Source: JARFQH01 sp041299015 (GTDB taxonomy: Bacteria > Desulfobacterota > Desulfobacteria > Desulfobacterales > SG8-13). From it: a DNA stretch of 29,545 nucleotides. The notes under the pieces are model-generated. The model saw only the letters and a list, made by a program, of their open reading frames with translations, was not told the DNA's origin and did no database searches. The DNA lies in the NCBI GenBank assembly GCA_041299015.1, contig JBFYWB010000059.1:1-29545 (forward strand). The letters run 5' to 3'. This document shows positions 24,799 through 29,545 of the stretch, piece by piece. Position 1 is the first letter of the stretch. The number at the start of each line of letters is the position of its first letter. The position numbers and the translations under genes are program-made.

Positions 24799-25175
24799 TC
24801 ATCGGAGCCGACAGCCTGCTGGGTGAGGCGGCTCGGCTCAAACGGGACGGTTACCGGTTCGTGACCATGACCGGGATACGCATAAACGGTGCCCGAACAG
24901 AGATCCTCTACCATTTCGACCGGGATTTACACTTCAGGCACCTGCGCCTGACCGTGATCGACGATGCGCCGGTCCCCAGCATCACCCCGGTCTACTTTGG
25001 GGCGTTTCTGGCCGAAAACGAAATCCGGGACCTGTTCGGCATCCATTTCGAGGGCTTGGTGATCGATTACCGCGGAACCCTCTTGCTCGAAACGTCGGTG
25101 GTAACGGCACCCTTTAGCCGCAGTGGTGTGAAACGCAAAGCCGCATCGGATCCGCCGCCAGGGGAGGAGAGATGA
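24780..25175 (+). CDS. echD: Ech hydrogenase subunit EchD (NuoC-like)
   Basis: Accessory subunit of 131 residues homologous to the 30-kDa subunit of complex I. The signature ENEIRDLFGIHFEGL (residues 79-93) is clear. The ATG at 24780 lies inside echC (19-base overlap) and follows AAAGGAGG at a good distance; the same frame is open further upstream, but that part only shadows echC. The stop overlaps the start of echE (ATGA). Confidence 0.92.
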   Translation: MLAGELIIGADSLLGEAARLKRDGYRFVTMTGIRINGARTEILYHFDRDLHFRHLRLTVIDDAPVPSITPVYFGAFLAENEIRDLFGIHFEGLVIDYRGTLLLETSVVTAPFSRSGVKRKAASDPPPGEER

Positions 25176-26281
25176 ACGCCCAAGCGACCGACATGTTGCG
25201 ACTCAAACCGCGGTCGGTCATCCCATTCGGTCCGCAGCACCCGGTCTTTCCGGAACCGCTTCAGTTGAAACTGACCGTCGAAGAGGAAGTCATCACCGAG
25301 GCGATCCCGGTTTTCGGGTACGTTCACCGCGGACTCGAGCAGCTCTGTGCGCAACGCGATTTTCACCAGATGGTCCAGGTGGTGGAGAGGGTTTGCGGCA
25401 TCTGCTCGGTGATGCACGCCATGTGCTACTGCCAGGCCATCGAGGAGATCATGGCGGTCGAGGTGCCGCTCCGGGCGGTGTATCTTCGAACCATTTGGGC
25501 CGAACTCCATCGCTTGCAGAGTCATTTGCTTTGGCTGGGGCTGTTTGCCGACAGTTTCGGGTTCGAGAGCTTGTTCATGCAGTTCTGGCGGATCCGCGAA
25601 AAGGTTCTCGACATCAACGAAGCCACTGGCGGTAACCGTGTGATTGTCTCGGTCAACGTTGTGGGCGGTGTGCGGCGGGACCTGACGGCCGACCAGGCCC
25701 GCTGGCTGCTGATCATTTTAGAACAGGTGGAGGCGGGTATCCGGCAACTCGAATCGACCGTGATCGAGGATGCCACCATCCGGAAGCGCACCGTCGGCAA
25801 GGGGATTCTGAGCGGCGCCCAGGCGCGGGAGTTAGGTGCGGTGGGTCCGACCCTGCGCGCGAGCGGCGTTGCACAGGATACGCGCCAGACCGGTTACGCC
25901 GTCTATGCGGCACTCGACTTCCAGCCGGTGGTGGAAACCGGCGGCGACTGTTACGGCCGCTGTCGGGTGCGGTTTTACGAAACCCTGCAAAGTATCGATC
26001 TCATTCGGCAGGCCATCACCGCAATGCCGCCGGGCGATATCGCCGTCACTGCCAAGGGACGGCCCCAGGGCGAAGCCGTCGCAAGGGTCGAACAACCGCG
26101 CGGCGAGCTTTTCTATTACATCAAGGCCGGCGGCGGTAAAAATCTGGAGCGGGTGCGCATACGGGCGCCGTCTTTCGCCAACATGCCGGCGCTGGTCACC
26201 ATGCTGCCCGGCATGTGGCTTTCGGACGTGCCCGTGATCGTGCTCTCGATCGATCCGTGCATCAGCTGCACCGAACGTTGA
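25172..26281 (+). CDS. echE: Ech [NiFe]-hydrogenase large subunit EchE (NuoD-like)
   Basis: Catalytic subunit of 369 residues carrying the [NiFe] centre. All four nickel ligands are present: C75 and C78 (RVCGIC) and C363 and C366 (DPCISC). This separates it from NuoD, which lacks them. The protein ends at R369, three residues after the last Cys (DPCISCTER), so there is no C-terminal extension for a maturation protease to remove. GGGGAGGAG precedes the ATG. The cytoplasmic complex would couple ferredoxin oxidation or reduction to H2 formation or use. Confidence 0.96.
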   Translation: MNAQATDMLRLKPRSVIPFGPQHPVFPEPLQLKLTVEEEVITEAIPVFGYVHRGLEQLCAQRDFHQMVQVVERVCGICSVMHAMCYCQAIEEIMAVEVPLRAVYLRTIWAELHRLQSHLLWLGLFADSFGFESLFMQFWRIREKVLDINEATGGNRVIVSVNVVGGVRRDLTADQARWLLIILEQVEAGIRQLESTVIEDATIRKRTVGKGILSGAQARELGAVGPTLRASGVAQDTRQTGYAVYAALDFQPVVETGGDCYGRCRVRFYETLQSIDLIRQAITAMPPGDIAVTAKGRPQGEAVARVEQPRGELFYYIKAGGGKNLERVRIRAPSFANMPALVTMLPGMWLSDVPVIVLSIDPCISCTER

Positions 26282-26318
26282 CCCGAACAGTCGGCATCGA
26301 TGAGACGGAGGCGTTAGC

Positions 26319-26660
26319 GTGTTCAGCATGACCCCAAACCTTCTGCGGAACCTGTTCACACGCAAGGCCACCCGGCTATACCCGCATGAAGTTCGGTCGC
26401 CTTTCGAGGGGGTGCGGGGTGACTTGAAGCGGGAGGCCGCAAAATGCACCTACTGCGGTGTATGTGCCGCCAAATGCCCCTCTCAGTGTATCCGGGTGAA
26501 AAAGGCGACGACCACCTGGATCCACGATCCAACGGCGTGCGTGTTCTGCGGCACCTGCGTCGAGGCCTGTCCGGAAGAGTGTCTCTATCACATAGAAAAG
26601 CCTCGACCGCCCTTTACGGCAAGGGACGCGGCAACCACCGACCGGTCGGGTCGCAACTGA
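26319..26660 (+). CDS. echF: Ech hydrogenase ferredoxin-like subunit EchF (NuoI-like)
   Basis: Electron-transfer subunit of 113 residues with two [4Fe-4S] motifs: C43, C46, C49, C53 and C74, C77, C80, C84. Two additional cysteines (C57, C88) lie just after each cluster. It would pass electrons between soluble ferredoxin and EchC. The GTG at 26319 is chosen because ACGGAGG ends about eight bases upstream; the ATG nine bases later is a less likely start. The gap to echE is 37 bases. Confidence 0.93.
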   Translation: MFSMTPNLLRNLFTRKATRLYPHEVRSPFEGVRGDLKREAAKCTYCGVCAAKCPSQCIRVKKATTTWIHDPTACVFCGTCVEACPEECLYHIEKPRPPFTARDAATTDRSGRN

Positions 26661-26732
26661 GAACGAAGCCCAAAGGGTTTCCAATGTTGACCATTTAAAT
26701 GGATCGTCCAGTGCAGCCAAAAGGAGGTTCAG

Positions 26733-27668
26733 ATGAGCAGGAAACACAAACTGTTGATAGCCGTCGACGGTTCGCAGCAGGCGCTTTCGGCTGTGCGATA
26801 CATCAGCCGGATGGTGACCCCGGAAGATAAACACCTGACTCTTTTTCACCTTCTCCCGGATCTGCCGGAGCCGTTTCTCGACCTGAACTTGTCCGGGGCG
26901 GGCAGCGAGGATCTTTTTATGATCGATGACTGGCGCAGAGAACAGCGGCGGTTCAGTGAAGAGATGCTGGAAACCGCGCGGCAAGTATTGCTGAAGGCCG
27001 GTTTTGCTACCGGGCAGGTGCAGACAGAGGCCCGCGTCAAGCAGGTGGGGGTTGCCAGGGACATCCTCGCCGAATCCCACAAGGATTACAGTGCCGTTGT
27101 AATCGGCCGCACCGGACAAAGCGCGCTTCCGGGGCTTTCCATCGGTAGCGTGGCCAACAAACTGCTGGCTGGGATGCACCACCTGCCGCTGATCATCGTG
27201 GGAAGTGATCCGGATTCCGCGAAAATCCTGCTCTGTTTCGACGGCTCCAGCGGGTCCGAAAACTGCGTCGATGTTTTGGGGGCGCTGCTCGGGGACGCGG
27301 ACAAGGAGGTGATGCTCTGCCATGTTATCCGGCCCATCGACATTCAACAGACCGGTGCGGATTTTTTCAAACCATCCTATGCGAAGGAATGGATCGAGGC
27401 CAATCAAAGACGGATCGTTCCCGCCCTGACCGAGGCCAAAGACGCTCTCATCGATGCTGGTCTTGACACCAAACGGATCAGCTTCGAAATCCTGGCCGAG
27501 AGCCTCAGCCGCGCCGGTGCCCTGGTGCAGGAAGCCAAAGTCAGAAATTTCGGTACCATTGTGGTGGGCCGTCGCGGACTGACCCTCGTGAACGAGTTTC
27601 TCATTGGCCGGGTGAGCACCAAGGTGGTCAACCTGGCCGAAAAGCAGGCGGTCTGGGTCGTCAACTAG
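26733..27668 (+). CDS. Tandem universal stress protein (two UspA domains)
   Basis: Cytoplasmic protein of 311 residues with two UspA folds. The first (about 5-155) opens with KLLIAVDGSQQA and has the ATP-loop pattern GRTGQSALPGLSIGSVANKLL. The second (about 161-311) opens with ILLCFDGSSGSE and has GRRGLTLVNEFLIGRVSTKV. Both G-2x-G-9x-G motifs look usable, so nucleotide binding is plausible. AAAGGAGG lies just before the ATG. Position after ech, in the same direction, suggests it is part of the operon; its role there is unknown. Confidence 0.9.
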   Translation: MSRKHKLLIAVDGSQQALSAVRYISRMVTPEDKHLTLFHLLPDLPEPFLDLNLSGAGSEDLFMIDDWRREQRRFSEEMLETARQVLLKAGFATGQVQTEARVKQVGVARDILAESHKDYSAVVIGRTGQSALPGLSIGSVANKLLAGMHHLPLIIVGSDPDSAKILLCFDGSSGSENCVDVLGALLGDADKEVMLCHVIRPIDIQQTGADFFKPSYAKEWIEANQRRIVPALTEAKDALIDAGLDTKRISFEILAESLSRAGALVQEAKVRNFGTIVVGRRGLTLVNEFLIGRVSTKVVNLAEKQAVWVVN

Positions 27669-27680
27669 TCAATGGGGCAG

Positions 27681-27715
27681 GGCCGGTTAACGGCCGCAAA
27701 CCGCTGCGCCGGTTT
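27681..27715 (+). repeat. Two consecutive hairpins between usp and the HydB-like gene
   Basis: GGCCG-N5-CGGCC (27681-27695) is followed by AAACCG-N6-CGGTTT (27698-27715). There is no U-run, so they look more like RNA processing or stabilising structures than a terminator. They divide the ech/usp part from the downstream genes. Confidence 0.45.
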
Positions 27716-27830
27716 CAACCGAAGCAACAGTCGGCTCCGTCGGCAGGATAACGGGGCATCGAGACTGGCAGAATTTAACTTCTTGACCTTGCGAGGAAAG
27801 GGTGAGCGACCCTATCGTTGGTGTGCCAGA

Positions 27831-28985
27831 ATGGGTGCAACCCATACCATCCGTATCACCGAATTTCAGCAGGTGATCAACGGACTGCGCCGCCGCGGAT
27901 ATCGGTGCATCGGGCCGGTTTTACGCCAAGGCGTGGTGGTCTACGACGATCTCTCCAGAGGTGAGTTGCTTCCCTTAACCGTTGCCGATCGACAGTCTCC
28001 GGGTTGTTATCGCCTTGAAAACGTATCGGTGCCGGCCGTTTTCGGGGCTCACCCCGGTTATGTTTCCTGGAAGACTTTTCTGTTGCCGAACGATGTGCCG
28101 ATCGTGGATGCCGTGCGAACATCGGACGGGTTCGCGATCCGATCGGCCGTCGTTCCTCCTGAGAAGTATGCTTTTATAGGGGTTCGCCCGTGTGATCTGC
28201 ATGCCATCGACACTTTAGATCAGGTCTTTGCCAAAAGCCCGGGATCCGTAATCGACTACACCGGTCGTCGGAAAAAACTTTTTGTCGTTGCAGTCAATTG
28301 CACCAGTTCAGCCGACACCTGTTTCTGTGACGCCATGGGCACAGACCCCGAAGCGCTCTCCGGATATGATCTTTGTCTGACCGAGCTCCCCGACCGCTCT
28401 GATCCCCGCTTCTTGGCCACCATCGGTTCGGCCGCGGGCAAGAACCTGTTAGAGGAAGTGAAAACCGAATCGGCAACGCTCCCGGATCTGCAAAAAGTGC
28501 GCGGGCTTCTTTCCGACACAGAAAGAACTATGGCCGGAAAGTTGAACTTCGCTGATCTGAAGGCCCTGCTTTACGAGTTGTTGGACCATTCGCACTGGGC
28601 AGATACCGCTTCACGCTGTTTGGCCTGTGGCAACTGCACCATGGTCTGCCCCACCTGTTTCTGCACCACGGTGGCCGACACGACCGACCTGGAGGGCCGT
28701 CAGGCAAAACGGCAGCGTCGGTGGGATTCTTGTTTCAACTTGTCCTTTACATACCTCCACGGCGGATGCGTCCGACCCTCGATTACGGCGCGCTATCGAC
28801 ATTTTGTCCTCCATAAGGTGGCCACCTGGATCGATCAGTTCGGCCGTCCGGGATGTGTCGGCTGCGGACGGTGCATTACCTGGTGCCCCGCCGGTATCGA
28901 CATCACGGCCGTGGTCGGCACCATCCGCCGAACGGCCGAGTTGACCGGGGTTAAAAAGGAGCAGGGTTATGTCTTTGGAATATGA
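27831..28985 (+). CDS. Sulfhydrogenase beta (HydB/AsrA)-like 4Fe-4S protein
   Basis: Iron-sulfur electron-transfer subunit of 384 residues, related to HydB of sulfhydrogenase, AsrA of anaerobic sulfite reductase and FloxB-like proteins. Two C-terminal clusters are clear: C263, C266, C269, C273 and C342, C345, C348, C352. The family segment TCFCDAMGTDPEALSGYDLCLTEL is also present. The ATG at 27831 fits family N-termini (ITEFQQVINGLRRRGY), although no strong Shine-Dalgarno precedes it. An in-frame ATG at 27672 would add 53 residues that look non-coding (Arg-rich, low similarity expected). It overlaps the next gene by 17 bases. Confidence 0.85.
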   Translation: MGATHTIRITEFQQVINGLRRRGYRCIGPVLRQGVVVYDDLSRGELLPLTVADRQSPGCYRLENVSVPAVFGAHPGYVSWKTFLLPNDVPIVDAVRTSDGFAIRSAVVPPEKYAFIGVRPCDLHAIDTLDQVFAKSPGSVIDYTGRRKKLFVVAVNCTSSADTCFCDAMGTDPEALSGYDLCLTELPDRSDPRFLATIGSAAGKNLLEEVKTESATLPDLQKVRGLLSDTERTMAGKLNFADLKALLYELLDHSHWADTASRCLACGNCTMVCPTCFCTTVADTTDLEGRQAKRQRRWDSCFNLSFTYLHGGCVRPSITARYRHFVLHKVATWIDQFGRPGCVGCGRCITWCPAGIDITAVVGTIRRTAELTGVKKEQGYVFGI

Positions 28986-29424
28986 GACGCTTGCGGGGCA
29001 TCGGTTTTTCAGAAGTGTGGATCCGGCCTTCCTGCGAATCCTTCAGGAATGTGCGGCGATGATGGATTTCAAGGCCGGCACGCTCATTTTCCGTCACGGG
29101 CATGCTGCCAATCGGTTCTATGGAATAGACCGCGGGCGCGTGGCGCTGGAGCTGCACACGCCGGGGAAGGGGACGCTGGTTGTCGAAACCCTTGGCCCGG
29201 GAGACATTTGCGGCTCCTCCTGGTTGTTTCCTCCCTATCGTCATGATTGGGATGCCCGCGCCGTTCTGGATACCCGTGCCGTGGTCTTCCATGCCGAATG
29301 CCTGCGCACTATCTGTGACGCCGACCACGACCTTGGATATGATCTGATGAAGCGGTTTGCCGGGATCATGCGCAAGCGCCTGCAGATGGCGAGGCTTCAA
29401 TGTCTGGATATATACAGACCATAG
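28969..29424 (+). CDS. Stand-alone cyclic-nucleotide-binding-fold protein
   Basis: A 151-residue Crp-like sensor fold without a DNA-binding domain. The beta-roll runs through FKAGTLIFRHGHAANRFYGIDRGRVALE and TLGPGDICGSSWLFP, the equivalent of the phosphate-binding cassette, followed by a C-terminal helix ending near residue 151. The typical Arg that contacts the cyclic phosphate is not obvious, so the ligand is uncertain. AAGGAG lies nine bases before the ATG. The gene overlaps both neighbours (17 and 25 bases), which suggests tight coupling with the electron-transfer subunits. It could be a structural or regulatory partner of the complex. Confidence 0.83.
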   Translation: MSLEYETLAGHRFFRSVDPAFLRILQECAAMMDFKAGTLIFRHGHAANRFYGIDRGRVALELHTPGKGTLVVETLGPGDICGSSWLFPPYRHDWDARAVLDTRAVVFHAECLRTICDADHDLGYDLMKRFAGIMRKRLQMARLQCLDIYRP

Positions 29425-29545
29425 GGCGGATCGAAGCCGTGACGGTCGCCGATACCAACCTGATGGTGCCGGTGCCCTTCCAGCTCCGGCGTAGGGTTAG
29501 GGAAACCGCCGACACCGTAACACTTGAAATGGCGCCGCAGGAACC
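29400..29545 (+). CDS. Sulfhydrogenase gamma (HydG)-like flavin reductase subunit, partial
   Basis: Only the first 48 codons are in the window. The sequence VPVPFQLRRRVRETADTVTLEMAPQE is the start of the FAD-binding beta-barrel of the ferredoxin-NADP reductase family as found in HydG, AsrB and similar subunits. These normally accept or donate electrons with NAD(P)H through FAD. The ATG at 29400 overlaps the previous gene by 25 bases. Identification rests on a short N-terminal match and on the adjacent HydB-like gene. Confidence 0.7.
   Translation, partial: MSGYIQTIGRIEAVTVADTNLMVPVPFQLRRRVRETADTVTLEMAPQE

Noticed and set aside
26376..27407. 343-codon open frame on the minus strand opposite echF and usp
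   Set aside because: It spans two well-supported genes and the intergenic gap between them and has no motif.
27672..27830. 53-codon N-terminal extension of the HydB-like protein
   Set aside because: No family similarity is expected there, it covers two hairpins, and the ATG at 27831 matches where related proteins begin. The lack of a clear ribosome-binding site leaves some doubt.

Overview
The window looks like a piece of an anaerobic, moderately GC-rich deltaproteobacterial (Desulfobacterota, sulfate-reducer-like) genome. This is an inference from gene content, not from a database search. Pointers are a six-subunit energy-converting Ech [NiFe] hydrogenase behind a sigma-54 promoter, a selenophosphate synthetase that itself contains selenocysteine, YedF and a NifS-like desulfurase beside it, sulfhydrogenase beta/gamma-like electron-transfer subunits, and large multidomain PAS sensor kinases. 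No tRNA, rRNA, CRISPR array, insertion sequence or phage gene was recognised.

Layout. 1-2134: a minus-strand SWIM/SNF2 helicase that runs off the left edge; the first ~80 bases are in the wrong orientation relative to the gene. 2721-6942: a FabH-like ketoacyl synthase (minus), a zinc-ribbon PilZ protein, a Tat-exported MepK/DUF882 peptidase, a 1.2-kb gene-poor stretch with several inverted repeats and a candidate terminated small RNA or leader, and yhbY. 6992-11648 (minus): MltD-like transglycosylase, half-size UPF0016 cation transporter, transketolase with an unusual six-cysteine segment, and a radical SAM protein. 12016-15173: a tandem-repeat mini zinc-ribbon protein, HU, and a receiver-PAS-PAS histidine kinase.

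15631-21289: YbaK-type deacylase, selD (UGA at codon 18 with a SECIS-like hairpin), yedF, a NadM-like nucleotidyltransferase, a NifS-like cysteine desulfurase (opposite strand), an exported rhodanese, and a TIM-barrel protein. SelD, YedF and the desulfurase form a plausible selenium-supply group.

21412-29545: a near-consensus -24/-12 promoter, then tightly packed echABCDEF. After it come a double universal stress protein, a HydB-like iron-sulfur subunit, a stand-alone cyclic-nucleotide-binding-fold protein and the start of a HydG-like flavin subunit. Ech exchanges electrons between ferredoxin and H+/H2 coupled to ion translocation. The HydB/HydG-like pair would normally link NAD(P)H to an iron-sulfur partner. 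Their co-location suggests one regulated ferredoxin/H2/NAD(P)H locus, but the right end is cut off, so the full set of partners is unknown.
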